DNA from: Gammaproteobacteria bacterium
GTDB lineage: Bacteria > Pseudomonadota > Gammaproteobacteria > Eutrophobiales > Eutrophobiaceae
Reading direction: 5' to 3'
Assembly: GCA_028819495.1 (NCBI GenBank)
Contig: JAPPLI010000034.1
Coordinates: 1 to 36,494 of the forward strand
DNA: 36,494 nt
Below are positions 25,622 to 35,193 of this stretch, piece after piece (the stretch's first letter is position 1; each line of letters begins with the position of its first letter). The translations under genes and the position numbers were made by a program. The notes beneath the pieces are model-generated. The model had not been told where the DNA came from, did not search any database, and was given only the letters and a program-made list of their open reading frames with translations.

Positions 25622-27595
25622 ATGCAAAAGGTTCCATCCGGTCTTATTATTTGTCAATGGACAGCCGGCCTGTTTGTATTTGTGATGATCTTTGTGCCGG
25701 TCCAAGGAGCGGATTTTCCTGACAAGCTGCTCTGGGGCGATACCCACACGCACAGCAACCTGTCCAATGACGCCTACCTGCTGGGCAACAGGTCCGCCGA
25801 CCCCGATACGGCCTACCGCTTTGCCAAAGGCGAACCGGTGGTACATCCCTACCACGGGGACAGGGTTAAAATACAGACGCCTCTTGATTTCCTGGCGGTC
25901 ACGGACCATGCGGAATATCTGGGACAGCTTTTCAGCGTTCTGGGACTGAAAGACGAAAGGCTTGCCAATACCCGGTTCGGCAAACGCATGCTGAAAGTGA
26001 AACAGCAAGGAGACGAACTGGGCGCCGGACTGATTTACATGATGGCGCTTGCCCTGAATGACATGCCCCCCGAACAGCGGCCGGACTTCAGCCTGCCGGG
26101 TATTCTGAAGATGCTTTATAACAGGTACATTGCAGGCGATGAAACCCTGGGTAACCCGCACATGCCTGTGCTGTATTTCGGTCTTGGCAACATGTGGTTT
26201 GCTGCAAAAAATTATACTTCAGTTGAAGAAATACATGTTGACGAAGTCTTCCGCAGCAACTGGGAGCGTCTCATTGATGCCGCAGACAGGCATAACGCAC
26301 CCGGGCAGTTCACTGCACTGATCGGTTGGGAGTACAGTCCCCAGCCTGACGGCAAAAACCTCCATCGAGTTGTATTGACTCCGGCTGACGGTGCTACTGC
26401 GAAACAAATCTATCCCTACAGCGCCAACGACAGTGAAAACCCGGAGGACCTTTGGCTGTGGCTGGCTAAGACCCGGAAGCGGACAGGGATTGACTTCGTG
26501 GCCATCCCGCATAACTCGAATCTCTCCAAGGGAAGTATGTTCACCCGCACGGCGACGTCAGGCGACCCCATGGATGCCGGTTATGCCCGTTTGCGGTCGG
26601 ATTGGGAGACCGTGGTGGAGGTAACCCAGACCAAGGGGACTTCCGAGACCCATCCGTTGCTTTCTCCCGGGGACGAGTTTGCCGGTTTCGAGATTTATGA
26701 AAAAAGTCTGCCGGGCACCAGTCCGCCGACTTTTACCGAGGCTGATTATGTCCGTCCAGCCATGAAGACAGGCCTTGAACTCGACCGGCAACTGGGCGTC
26801 AACCCGTACAGGTTCGGCATGATCGGTTCCACGGACAGTCATACCGGCCTGGCCTCGGCGGAAGAAGATAACTTCATGGGAAAATTCGCGCAGGATTCCG
26901 TCCTGGAAAACAAGGAGGAAGGCTTTTACGGTTATCCCGGCTGGCTGTATTCAGCCTCGGGCCTGGCCGCGGTCTGGACGCGGGACAATACCCGCGAAGA
27001 GATCTTTGCGGCACTCAAAAGGCGCGAGGTCTACGCCAGCACCGGCCCGCGTATCAGCGTACGTTTTTTTGCGGGATACGATTTTACCGAAGAGGATTTA
27101 AGTCACAGTAATCTCGCTGCTGCAGGCTACGGCAAGGGCGTGCCGATGGGAGGCGTTCTGGCCGCCGCGGACCGTGCGCCGAGCTTCCTGATATATGCCG
27201 TGAAGGATCCGGGCGGGGCGAATCTCGATCGGGTCCAGGTGATTAAATCCTGGCTGGACGCGCACGGTAAAGCACGGGAAAAGGTCTTTGACGCAGCCTG
27301 GTCCGATGGGCGGACACCGGGCACGGACGGAAGATTGCCGCCTGTGGGTGACAGTGTCGACCGCCGCAACGCCCGCTATGCAAACAACATCGGCGCGGTG
27401 GAACTCGCGACCGTCTGGACGGACCCGGAATTCGATCCGGACACCCGCGCGCTCTACTACCTGCGCGTGCTGCAGATCCCCACCCCGCGCAATTCACTCT
27501 ATGATTCGATTGCCCTGCAAACCGGGCCGCCGCAAGGATATCCTGAAGTGATCCGGGAGCGGGCCTGGACATCGCCCATATGGTACGCGCCATAA
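25622..27595 (+). CDS. DUF3604 protein (PHP-like metal-binding), exported
   Basis: The protein has 657 residues. The N-terminus has a hydrophobic segment (about 12-29) ending in VQGA, a probable signal peptide. Metal-ligand motifs follow: LWGDTHTHSNLSNDAY (D40, H42, H44), LAVTDHAEYLG (D95, H96), IPHNSNLSKG, and GSTDSHTG. This set is characteristic of DUF3604, a family related to PHP phosphoesterases with no firmly known substrate. It starts four bases after the FAD monooxygenase and ends ten bases before the HupE/UreJ gene, so the three genes look like one operon. A role in hydrolysing an exported substrate or intermediate is a guess. Confidence 0.88.
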   Translation: MQKVPSGLIICQWTAGLFVFVMIFVPVQGADFPDKLLWGDTHTHSNLSNDAYLLGNRSADPDTAYRFAKGEPVVHPYHGDRVKIQTPLDFLAVTDHAEYLGQLFSVLGLKDERLANTRFGKRMLKVKQQGDELGAGLIYMMALALNDMPPEQRPDFSLPGILKMLYNRYIAGDETLGNPHMPVLYFGLGNMWFAAKNYTSVEEIHVDEVFRSNWERLIDAADRHNAPGQFTALIGWEYSPQPDGKNLHRVVLTPADGATAKQIYPYSANDSENPEDLWLWLAKTRKRTGIDFVAIPHNSNLSKGSMFTRTATSGDPMDAGYARLRSDWETVVEVTQTKGTSETHPLLSPGDEFAGFEIYEKSLPGTSPPTFTEADYVRPAMKTGLELDRQLGVNPYRFGMIGSTDSHTGLASAEEDNFMGKFAQDSVLENKEEGFYGYPGWLYSASGLAAVWTRDNTREEIFAALKRREVYASTGPRISVRFFAGYDFTEEDLSHSNLAAAGYGKGVPMGGVLAAADRAPSFLIYAVKDPGGANLDRVQVIKSWLDAHGKAREKVFDAAWSDGRTPGTDGRLPPVGDSVDRRNARYANNIGAVELATVWTDPEFDPDTRALYYLRVLQIPTPRNSLYDSIALQTGPPQGYPEVIRERAWTSPIWYAP

Positions 27596-27605
27596 AGTGT
27601 AAAAA

Positions 27606-28604
27606 ATGCTCCGAACAGTAATTCTGGCCGTCTTTATCACTCCGTGTCTCCTCGGCAGTCACCCTGCATTCGCCCATGACAGCCGGCCGCTATTCATCAA
27701 TATCACCGAATACGGTGAAGGCGCGCTGACGCTCAGGTGGAAGACTCCTCCTTCCGTCAACCCGGACAATGTCCCGCGCATCACGTTGACGGGTTGTGAT
27801 GTCACCCGGCAACAACCCGCACAACCGCGGCCAGCGGGGTCGGAGATTTACTCATGTGAAAACGGTCTCTCCGGAAAATCCGTGGTCATCGACTACCCAT
27901 TGCTCAATCCATCGATTTCGTCCCTGTTACGCATCGAGTTCCGGAGCGGGGAAACACGCAGCGTGATACTCGATCCAGGCGAGGCGGAATGGCGTGTCCC
28001 GGCGCCGGAGACCTTTACCGGAGTAATCAGGGATTATTTCGCGCTGGGGGTTGAACATATATTCGGCGGCATAGACCACCTGCTGTTTCTTGCCGGCCTG
28101 CTCTACATCGCTCGTACGCTGCGCCGGATCCTGATTACCGTCACCGGTTTTACCCTGGCCCACTCGATTACCCTGTTCCTGGTGGCGCTGGATGTGCTGC
28201 GCGTGTCCATCCCCGCCGTGGAAACGGTGATAGCCCTGTCGATCGTGATGCTTGCCACCGAGATCGCCCGCAACGACCGCGCCACGCTTACCTGGCGCCG
28301 CCCGGTCCTGGTGGCCTGCGGTTTCGGCCTGGTGCACGGGGCCGGTTTCGCCGCGGCCCTGACGGAAACGGGCCTGCCGCAGACAGAGAAGATCAGCGCA
28401 TTATTATTCTTCAACCTGGGCGTGGAAGCGGGCCAACTGCTCGTCATAACAGCGGTATTCAGCGGCCTTTGGCTGGTTGCGCTCTTGCCCCGCCCGTTAC
28501 TGCCCGCGTATGACAACCGGCCGCTACGCCTGGTGTTCAGCTATGCGCTCGGAATCGTTTCGACTTTCTGGTTTATCGAGCGATTTGCCCTGGCGTTCGC
28601 ATAA
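27606..28604 (+). CDS. HupE/UreJ-family membrane protein with exported N-terminal domain
   Basis: The protein has 332 residues. A signal peptide (MLRTVILAVFITPCLLGS, cleavage near AFA) leads into about 100 residues outside the inner membrane with two cysteines. The C-terminal half is a HupE/UreJ_2 domain with about seven membrane helices: FALGVEHIFGGIDHLLFLAG with conserved histidines, TLAHSITLFLVAL, and GFGLVHGAGFAAAL. HupE and UreJ proteins are metal (nickel, cobalt) permeases, but this two-domain form is common next to DUF3604 genes in aquatic Proteobacteria. It could supply metal to its metal-dependent neighbour; this is inference. Confidence 0.85.
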   Translation: MLRTVILAVFITPCLLGSHPAFAHDSRPLFINITEYGEGALTLRWKTPPSVNPDNVPRITLTGCDVTRQQPAQPRPAGSEIYSCENGLSGKSVVIDYPLLNPSISSLLRIEFRSGETRSVILDPGEAEWRVPAPETFTGVIRDYFALGVEHIFGGIDHLLFLAGLLYIARTLRRILITVTGFTLAHSITLFLVALDVLRVSIPAVETVIALSIVMLATEIARNDRATLTWRRPVLVACGFGLVHGAGFAAALTETGLPQTEKISALLFFNLGVEAGQLLVITAVFSGLWLVALLPRPLLPAYDNRPLRLVFSYALGIVSTFWFIERFALAFA

Positions 28605-28663
28605 ACTGGTAAACTGCAAAACAGGCCGTAATGATACCGGTACACAAGTCAAAGAGGAAAAAG

Positions 28664-30466
28664 ATGGAACAGGCACTGGAAATTCTGCGCAATACCTTCG
28701 GTTACCGGGACTTTCGCGGCGAGCAGCAGGACATCATCAACCACGTACTCGCAGGAAACGATGCGCTGGTGCTGATGCCCACCGGCGGCGGCAAATCCTT
28801 GTGTTACCAGGTTCCGGCCATGCTTCGTCCTGGCACCGGCATCATCATTTCACCGCTCATTGCCCTGATGCAGGACCAGGTCAGCGCGTTGCTGCAGCTC
28901 GGGATCAGGGCCGCTTTCCTCAATTCAACCCTGCCGGCGCAAACCGTCCGTGAAACGGAACAGGGTCTGCTGAACAACGACATGGACCTGCTCTATATCG
29001 CGCCGGAACGCCTGCTGCAGGAACGCACCCTGGCATTGCTGGAGCGGACACAGCTTGCCCTGTTTGCCATTGACGAGGCTCATTGCGTCTCCCAATGGGG
29101 GCATGATTTCCGCAAGGACTACCTGGCGCTGGATCAACTTCACCAGCGCTTCCCGTCCGTCCCGCGCATCGCCCTGACTGCGACGGCGGACGAACGCACC
29201 CGCTACGAGATACGGGAACGCCTGGGCCTGGAACAGGCAAAGGTATATATCAGCGGCTTCAACCGCCCGAATATCCGGTACCGCATTACTACCAGGCTGG
29301 AGGAGCGCAAACAGTTACTTCACTTCCTGGAAACGGAACACCAGGGAGACGCCGGTATCGTCTATTGCCTGTCCCGCAAAAAAACCGAGGCCGTTGCCGG
29401 CTGGCTCACTGCGCAGGGCCGCACGGCCCTGCCCTACCATGCCGGGCTCGAGTCGAGGGTGCGCTACCGGCACCAGCAACGCTTCCTGCAGGAGGAAGGG
29501 ATCATTATCGTCGCCACTATCGCTTTCGGCATGGGTATCGATAAACCGGACGTGCGCTTCGTAGCCCACCTGGACCTGCCGAAGAGCATCGAGGCTTATT
29601 ACCAGGAAACCGGGCGGGCCGGACGGGATGGCGCGGTAGCCGACGCCTGGATGGTCTATGGTCTGGAAGACGTGGTGAAACTGCGGCAGATGCTGGAAAC
29701 GTCGGACGCGGATGAAACCCATAAACGCGTCGAGAGGTACAAACTCGATTCCATGCTGGGCCTGTGTGAGATTACCAGTTGCCGGCGTCATGCCTTGTTG
29801 CAGTATTTCGGGGAGGAAGCACCGGTCCGCTGCGGCAATTGCGATACCTGCCTGCACCCGGTGGAAACCTGGGACGGCACGACTGCCGCCCGCAAAGCCC
29901 TGTCCTGTGTGTACCGCACCGGCCAGCTTTTTGGCGCCAGGCACCTGATCGACGTGCTGCTGGGGAAAGAAAACGACAAGGTGAGGAAGTTCGGGCACCA
30001 GCGGCTCAGCACCTTCGGCATCGGCGAAGAACTGGGCATGGAGCAGTGGCGCTCCGTGTTCAGGCAACTGATCGCGCGCGGTTTCCTGAGCGTTGACTTG
30101 AAAGGCTTCGGCTCCCTCCTGTTGACGGACCAGAGCAGACCATTATTGCAAGGTGAAGCGCAGGTTTTCCTGCGCAAGGATGACAGGATTAAAAAACCAA
30201 CCCGGAAACAACGTAAAACGCCTTTACAGGTCAGTGATCCGGAACTGTTCGAAAAACTCAAGGATTGCCGCAAGCAACTGGCCGTCAAACAGGGTCTGCC
30301 TCCTTACGTGATCTTCCACGATTCAACCCTGGTGGAAATGACGCAACGCCTGCCCTCCGGCCCGGATGAATTGTTACAGGTCAGCGGGGTGGGCGCGCAC
30401 AAACTGGAGCAATACGGCGAGACCTTTCTTGCCGTTATTCGCGCGCACCGGGATGAACTGATTTGA
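28664..30466 (+). CDS. recQ: ATP-dependent DNA helicase RecQ
   Basis: The protein has 600 residues from the ATG at 28664, which has GAGG about eight bases upstream and fits the known RecQ start better than an in-frame ATG 33 bases earlier. RecQ unwinds DNA 3' to 5' in recombination repair. It has Walker [12 protein letters not shown] at 39-49, the DEAH box at 137-140 ([17 protein letters not shown]), and motif [11 protein letters not shown]. The RQC zinc site has four cysteines (CEITSC...RCGNCDTC) from about residue 368. The HRDC domain at the C-terminus includes [17 protein letters not shown]. The 3' end of the gene is repeated at 33727-33869. Confidence 0.96.
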   Translation: MEQALEILRNTFGYRDFRGEQQDIINHVLAGNDALVLMPTGGGKSLCYQVPAMLRPGTGIIISPLIALMQDQVSALLQLGIRAAFLNSTLPAQTVRETEQGLLNNDMDLLYIAPERLLQERTLALLERTQLALFAIDEAHCVSQWGHDFRKDYLALDQLHQRFPSVPRIALTATADERTRYEIRERLGLEQAKVYISGFNRPNIRYRITTRLEERKQLLHFLETEHQGDAGIVYCLSRKKTEAVAGWLTAQGRTALPYHAGLESRVRYRHQQRFLQEEGIIIVATIAFGMGIDKPDVRFVAHLDLPKSIEAYYQETGRAGRDGAVADAWMVYGLEDVVKLRQMLETSDADETHKRVERYKLDSMLGLCEITSCRRHALLQYFGEEAPVRCGNCDTCLHPVETWDGTTAARKALSCVYRTGQLFGARHLIDVLLGKENDKVRKFGHQRLSTFGIGEELGMEQWRSVFRQLIARGFLSVDLKGFGSLLLTDQSRPLLQGEAQVFLRKDDRIKKPTRKQRKTPLQVSDPELFEKLKDCRKQLAVKQGLPPYVIFHDSTLVEMTQRLPSGPDELLQVSGVGAHKLEQYGETFLAVIRAHRDELI

Positions 30467-30478
30467 CGGTCCGGCAGG
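30365..30478 (+). repeat. 114-base direct repeat, left copy (end of recQ and 12 bases beyond)
   Basis: This stretch matches 33756-33869 at 110 of 114 bases with no gap, 3391 bases apart in the same orientation. All four differences are silent in the recQ reading frame (E, L, G and L codons). Recombination between the copies would delete the TonB receptor and TetR genes and leave recQ whole. Confidence 0.93.
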
Positions 30479-30519
30479 TCATCACCAAGGCTTCAAAATT
30501 TTACCTGTTGGATGTCAGC
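30471..30519 (+). pseudogene. Fragment of a second DUF4143 ATPase gene, fused to the recQ 3' flank
   Basis: Forty-six of 49 bases match 34680-34728 inside the intact ATPase gene, in the same orientation. In frame it reads VITKASKFYLLDVS, against VITKASKFYLFDVG in the intact protein. The match begins in a short ccggcRgg sequence shared by the recQ flank and the ATPase gene. Bases 30520-30614, between this fragment and the end of the TonB receptor gene, match nothing I recognise. Confidence 0.8.
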
Positions 30520-30614
30520 AAATTTCCCGCGTTTGTGGCGCGCCTCGAACCACTTCACCTACGCAGCCATAGCGACCACAGACGATGTCATGTTTACGAC
30601 GCCGGGTTGTTTGC

Positions 30615-32918
30615 TCAGTTAAACGCTTTCTTTATGCTGACGCCGAAAGTCCTCGGCCGATTGCCGATGATTCCCAGCGGGTCCTGGTAGGAGCTTATCG
30701 CATCGTATTCTGCGCGCTCATCGGTAACGTTCCTGATATAGGCCGACAGCAGCCAGTCCTTGTATTCGTAGAACGCGGCCAGGTTGACCAGCGCGTAAGA
30801 ATCCAGTTTGACGTTATAGATACTGTCGGGATTGAACTTGACGTACGTGCTGTCGCGATAATTTACATCCACGCGCGCCGACACCTCGGCGCCGCTGCTC
30901 AACGGTTGCCGGAAAGACAGCGAAGTATAGCCCTGTGTGGTCGGAATATTAGGGATGGCATCGCCCTTCATGCCGTTGTTGCCCAGATCATCGGGTATTT
31001 GATCTTCGGTCAGTTCAGCATCTATCACCGACCCGCCGATAGAAAAGTCGAAGTTGTCCGACAGGGACGCGTTGATGTTGAATTCAAACCCCAGAATCTC
31101 CGAGTCGCCTATATTATTCAGAAAAGGTATGCCATTGGAGAACTGGTCCAGCACCATGTCCGACCAGTCTATGTAATACAGCGCGCTGCTGAAACGCAAA
31201 CGGTTGGCAAACAGGTCGGCTTTGTAACCCAGCTCATAGTTCATCAGGTCGTCGGAATCAAAAGACCGGGGTATGCCCGGCGCAAACGGTATATTGGCCC
31301 GGTTCAACCCGCCGATGCGGAAACCGGATGAAACGGTGCCGTAAACCATGTTGTCGTCATTGATATCGTAGGACAGGCTGACCTTGAAAGTCAGCGCATC
31401 GTCGTCACCCGTGCTGTCGCCCTCCGGGCCCGGCGCGGGGCTGAACGAATGCAACTCCACCGCGGTAGCCCGAAGGTCCGACTGGAAATAACGCAGGCCC
31501 GCCGTCAACTCCAGTTGGTCGGTGATGTCGTAGTAGATTTCACCGAAAACGGCTTCCTGCTCCAGGTCGGCGGTGTCATGGACACCGAAAAAGGTATTGC
31601 CGGCGCCGAATGTCGCATTGGTGTCCGGCGTAGTGAAATTGCCCGGCTGGAACGTGCCGTTGGGTCCGCCGTCATCCACTATGGTCAACACCTCCACGTC
31701 GAAGACAAAATCCTCCCGTTGCACGTAAACGCCGGTTACGAAGTTGAATTTACCGTCCAGGTCGGAGGCAAACCGCACCTCTGAAGACCATACGTCGCGT
31801 GATTGCGGCTGCATGGTAATGCCCGGAATCGGCACGCCGAAAAACACCAGGATCGGAGTCGAGTCGAAGGAAAAAAACAGGTCGCGCTCAAACAGGTTGG
31901 TGGTGGCGAGGAAATTGCCGAAATCAAACTGGTAATTCAACGTCGCGCTCTTGATGGAAAATTCATCTTCCCAGGCATTGGTCGTGATATCGGTGTTGAC
32001 GAGGTCGTCAGTGACGGTATATCCGGGCACGGCCCGCGCCTGGGGAAAAATAAATTGCAAGTGGTCGCAGGACGGCCCGCCGCAGATACCATCCGTGCTC
32101 CAGGATGCGACGCCTTCGGGCGTATAACGCGGGCTGCCGCCGACTTCCGTGTGTTGCTTAAGGTAGGAAGCGTCTATGGTCAGCCTGTCATTCGGTTGAA
32201 TACGCAGAATTACGCGGCCGCCGGCGGTATTCTCGTCATTGATATTGTTGCGCGGCCCAGCCAACACCCGGGGTTGCTCGATATACCCGCTGTTATCAAA
32301 CTGCCACCCCGCTATGCGCAGACCCACGCTGCCACCCAGAGGGACGTTCACCATGCCGCTGAACCCGTGGTTTTCACCGCCCTCCTCCGTTGTGGAAAAG
32401 TCGGCTTCCAAAAAACTGCTCCAAGCCTCCAGGTCGGGTTTATTCGGAATGAATTTAATCGTGCCGGCCATGGAGTTGGCACCGTACAGGGTGCCTTGAG
32501 GGCCGTTCAACACCTCTATGCGCTCCATGTCGACCAACTTGATATCAACGTTGCGTCCGCCGCCGTCTTCCTGGTTGGACGCGGTGATGACCGCTTCATC
32601 ATAATAGACGCCTACCGTGGAGGGGCCTTTGGCGTTTACCCCGCGAATGATGTATTCCTTGTCTCCCGGCCCCAGGTCCTGGAATTGCAGGCCGGGCACG
32701 GAACCGGCAAAATCCACAAAGTCCCTGGCTCTCAGGCGTTCCAGTTGCTCGCTGCCGAGCGCCGTGATATTGATCGGGATGGAAAAAGAGCTTTCGTCCT
32801 TTTTACGCGCGGTGACCACGACTTCTTCAAGCACCTGCGCATTGATTGGCATTATGAAACAGGCGCTGACAAGGCATGTTGTTACCCGGATGGTTTTCTT
32901 CAGAGACGCGAAAATCAT
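30615..32918 (-). CDS. TonB-dependent outer-membrane receptor
   Basis: The protein has 767 residues from the ATG at 32918, chosen because GGGAG lies eight bases upstream; a GTG at 32933 would add five residues and use part of that same site. A signal peptide ([14 protein letters not shown]) is followed by the TonB-box region [14 protein letters not shown]. The plug has [40 protein letters not shown] and [10 protein letters not shown], and the barrel ends [12 protein letters not shown]. It is divergent from the TetR gene at 33074 with a 155-base gap holding a perfect inverted repeat, so TetR probably controls it. It lies between two copies of the recQ 3' end. Its substrate is unknown; the EEVVVTARK form is common in receptors for plant- or algae-derived compounds. 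Confidence 0.92.
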   Translation of the reverse strand: MIFASLKKTIRVTTCLVSACFIMPINAQVLEEVVVTARKKDESSFSIPINITALGSEQLERLRARDFVDFAGSVPGLQFQDLGPGDKEYIIRGVNAKGPSTVGVYYDEAVITASNQEDGGGRNVDIKLVDMERIEVLNGPQGTLYGANSMAGTIKFIPNKPDLEAWSSFLEADFSTTEEGGENHGFSGMVNVPLGGSVGLRIAGWQFDNSGYIEQPRVLAGPRNNINDENTAGGRVILRIQPNDRLTIDASYLKQHTEVGGSPRYTPEGVASWSTDGICGGPSCDHLQFIFPQARAVPGYTVTDDLVNTDITTNAWEDEFSIKSATLNYQFDFGNFLATTNLFERDLFFSFDSTPILVFFGVPIPGITMQPQSRDVWSSEVRFASDLDGKFNFVTGVYVQREDFVFDVEVLTIVDDGGPNGTFQPGNFTTPDTNATFGAGNTFFGVHDTADLEQEAVFGEIYYDITDQLELTAGLRYFQSDLRATAVELHSFSPAPGPEGDSTGDDDALTFKVSLSYDINDDNMVYGTVSSGFRIGGLNRANIPFAPGIPRSFDSDDLMNYELGYKADLFANRLRFSSALYYIDWSDMVLDQFSNGIPFLNNIGDSEILGFEFNINASLSDNFDFSIGGSVIDAELTEDQIPDDLGNNGMKGDAIPNIPTTQGYTSLSFRQPLSSGAEVSARVDVNYRDSTYVKFNPDSIYNVKLDSYALVNLAAFYEYKDWLLSAYIRNVTDERAEYDAISSYQDPLGIIGNRPRTFGVSIKKAFN

Positions 32919-32994
32919 AACGGCTACTCCCACGGATTGATTCTATGGTATCAGGTTAAGTATATGAAGTTTCCATACCTCAAAAAAGAAATAA

Positions 32995-33014
32995 ATTAGG
33001 CAACTATGCCTAAT
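32995..33014. promoter_or_regulatory. Perfect inverted repeat, candidate TetR operator
   Basis: The sequence attaggca, a four-base spacer acta, then tgcctaat is an exact palindrome with eight-base arms. It sits between the divergent TonB receptor and TetR genes, 77 bases before the receptor start and 60 bases before the TetR start. Size and place fit an operator of a TetR-family dimer. Confidence 0.6.
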
Positions 33015-33073
33015 ATCCCGGGTCGACAACGACGGAATTCAAGGTAAGATTACGAACCTGTCCGACTGTTGAA

Positions 33074-33736
33074 ATGTTCTTGAAGATAATGTCCAGCCTC
33101 GATACGCAAGAGAAGATTAAAGCCAGGGCGATATCCTTGTTTAATGAACACGGCACAGGCAGCGTTTCCATCGGCAGGATCGCCTCGGAAGCAGGCATCA
33201 GCAGGGGCCATCTGCAATACCATTATGCGAACAAGCAGGAATTAATCCGGGCAATTTACCAGGATATTGCAGCAGAAGTGTTAAGCAACTGGGAAGGGGA
33301 CGACAAGCAACCTACGGTAAGACATATGGCGGAAATGTTCGTGCGCCAGTTCCATTACGTATGGAAATACCGTTTCCTGTACCGGGAAATGGTAACACTG
33401 ATTCGGGTAGACAGTGAATTGGCGCGGCGCATCAGGGACAACAGGGCTCGTCGAATTGAAGCCGTGATAAAGTTTTTCAGAGCGCTGGCAAGAAACCGGG
33501 TACTGAAAAAACTCAGGGGAGAGGAAAGCCTCCGTTATCTGGTCATGATAACCTGGATATTCTGTGACAACTGGCTGAATTTTATAGAAATACAAGGGAA
33601 CGAAATCAATTCACAGACCCTTCAGGAAGGCTATGATCATATTATTGAAATGCTTTATCCCTACCTGACTCGACAGGCCCGGGAAAGTATTTATGAAAGC
33701 TATGAGTTGATCCGTTTCCCGCAACCGTTGACATGA
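33074..33736 (+). CDS. TetR/AcrR-family transcriptional regulator
   Basis: The protein has 220 residues. The N-terminal DNA-binding domain has the TetR pattern KIKARAISLFNEHGTGSVSI, then RIASEAGISRGHLQYHYANK with the HLQYHY turn in place of the usual LYxHF. The C-terminal part is helical and would bind a ligand. The start could also be the ATG at 33089; neither has a strong ribosome-binding site. It probably represses or activates the divergent TonB receptor through the inverted repeat at 32995-33014. Its last codons and stop (TTG ACA TGA) lie in DNA that matches the recQ gene, so its C-terminus was probably set by the rearrangement there. Confidence 0.92.
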   Translation: MFLKIMSSLDTQEKIKARAISLFNEHGTGSVSIGRIASEAGISRGHLQYHYANKQELIRAIYQDIAAEVLSNWEGDDKQPTVRHMAEMFVRQFHYVWKYRFLYREMVTLIRVDSELARRIRDNRARRIEAVIKFFRALARNRVLKKLRGEESLRYLVMITWIFCDNWLNFIEIQGNEINSQTLQEGYDHIIEMLYPYLTRQARESIYESYELIRFPQPLT

Positions 33737-33869
33737 AAGGCTTCGGCTCCCTCCTGATGAGTTGCTACAGGTCAGCGGAGTGGGCGCGCACAAACTAGAG
33801 CAATACGGCGAGACCTTTCTTGCCGTTATTCGCGCGCACCGGGATGAACTGATTTGACGGTCCGGCAGG
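33727..33869 (+). pseudogene. recQ: Broken copy of the recQ 3' end
   Basis: Two blocks match recQ. Bases 33727-33756 match 30092-30121 with one difference, and 33756-33869 match 30365-30478 with four silent differences. The intervening recQ sequence of about 243 bases is missing. The copy keeps the recQ stop codon and the same 12 bases after it. It lies between the TetR gene, whose end it overlaps by ten bases, and the DUF4143 ATPase gene. Confidence 0.92.
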
Positions 33870-33911
33870 ATTGTAATAGTTGATTGAATTTCATTCCAAT
33901 CTGGACTACAC

Positions 33912-33950
33912 TCCATAATAGTCCAACTATTATGGAATTAATTCCGGAAT
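33912..33950. promoter_or_regulatory. Cluster of palindromes just before the DUF4143 ATPase gene
   Basis: Three perfect palindromes lie in 39 bases: an 11-base arm pair around cca (33912-33936, core ccataatagt / actattatgg), ggaattaattcc (33934-33945) and attccggaat (33941-33950). The last overlaps the start codon at 33949. They could be an autoregulatory operator or a terminator-type hairpin for upstream transcripts. No other clear ribosome-binding site is visible. Confidence 0.5.
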
Positions 33951-35109
33951 GGTTAACATCAGCAGAGTCTTGAACATTGAACTTGGGCAAGGTCAATCCG
34001 CGTTTTTGTGGGGACCCCGCAAGACCGGCAAGTCAACCTACTTGAAACAGGTATTTCCTGGGAGCGTTGTCTATGACTTTCTCAAGACGGATGTGGCGCT
34101 GGACCTCATAAGAAGTCCCTCCCTGTTGCGCGAACAACTCCTGGCAAACAGGGAACAGGCAGCGGCACTTCCTGTTATCCTGGATGAAGTACAAAAAGTG
34201 CCTGCAATTCTGGATGAGGTTCATTGGCTGATTGAGAATGCCGGTTTGAATTTTATCCTGTGCGGTTCAAGCGCCAGAAAATTGATAAAGGGCAGCGTCA
34301 ACCTCCTCGGAGGACGGGCCTGGCGCTTTGAAATGTTCCCGTTTGTCTTTCCTGAAATCAAACAGTTTGATTTATTGCGCGCCCTGAACCAGGGCCTGAT
34401 ACCCTCCCATTACCTCCAGCAGCACCATTATCAACGGTCGTTACGCGCTTATGTGCAGGACTACCTGAAAGAGGAAGTATTCAATGAGGGACTGGTGCGA
34501 AACGTGCCCGCGTTCTCACGATTTTTTGAAGCGATGGGATATTCCCATGGAGGGTTAATCAACTACGCAAATATTGCGCGGGATTGTGGGATTGACGCAA
34601 AAACCGTAAAGGAATATTTCCAGATTTTGGCAGATACGTTACTCGGAACCTTTGTGCCGCCGTATAAAAAAAGACAAAACCGGCGGGTCATCACCAAGGC
34701 TTCAAAATTTTACCTGTTTGATGTCGGCATCGCCGGACATCTCTGTCAACGCAAAATAACTGAAGCACGCGGTGAACAGTTCGGCAAAGCCCTGGAGCAT
34801 TTTGTATTTATGGAACTTAATGCACACCGGTCATACCTTGACTTGCATTACGGGATAAGTTTCTGGAGGACAAAATCCGGCCTGGAAGTGGATTTCATAC
34901 TGGGCGACGGAGAGATTGCCATAGAAGTCAAGGGCGCAAGCCGCGTAGATAACACGGACATGAGGTCCCTCCGGGCTTATATGAACGAGTTTAAACCAAG
35001 ATTGGGGATTGTTGTATCCAACGAAAAATACGAACGTCAGGTCGGTGATATAACCATACTGCCCTGGCAAATCTTCCTGGATAAATTATGGGCGGGGGAG
35101 TTGCTGTGA
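33949..35109 (+). CDS. AAA-type ATPase with C-terminal DUF4143 domain
   Basis: The protein has 386 residues, the normal size for this family. Walker A is WGPRKTGKST at 21-30, Walker B PVILDEVQK at 75-83, and sensor-type CGSSARKL follows. The C-terminal DUF4143 domain includes KASKFYLFDVG and the nuclease-like SGLEVDFILGDGEIAIEVKG (D, E and K of a PD-(D/E)xK fold). The family is abundant in bacteria, often in mobile or repeated gene sets, and its function is not settled. A 49-base piece of a near-identical gene lies behind recQ at 30471. The gene is preceded by overlapping palindromes. Confidence 0.9.
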   Translation: MVNISRVLNIELGQGQSAFLWGPRKTGKSTYLKQVFPGSVVYDFLKTDVALDLIRSPSLLREQLLANREQAAALPVILDEVQKVPAILDEVHWLIENAGLNFILCGSSARKLIKGSVNLLGGRAWRFEMFPFVFPEIKQFDLLRALNQGLIPSHYLQQHHYQRSLRAYVQDYLKEEVFNEGLVRNVPAFSRFFEAMGYSHGGLINYANIARDCGIDAKTVKEYFQILADTLLGTFVPPYKKRQNRRVITKASKFYLFDVGIAGHLCQRKITEARGEQFGKALEHFVFMELNAHRSYLDLHYGISFWRTKSGLEVDFILGDGEIAIEVKGASRVDNTDMRSLRAYMNEFKPRLGIVVSNEKYERQVGDITILPWQIFLDKLWAGELL

Positions 35110-35193
35110 TGCCGGGAAACGAACCCCTTGCCCCAACAGGTCAGGATGAATATCTCTCCGGTGTACCCATGTAAGCGGTTTGACAGTAGTTAT

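Noticed and set aside
29315..30067. Open frame of 250 codons on the minus strand
   Set aside because: It lies antisense inside recQ; the low number of stop codons comes from codon bias.
31803..32999. Open frame of 398 codons on the plus strand
   Set aside because: It is antisense to the TonB receptor, whose domains are unmistakable; it has no recognisable motif.
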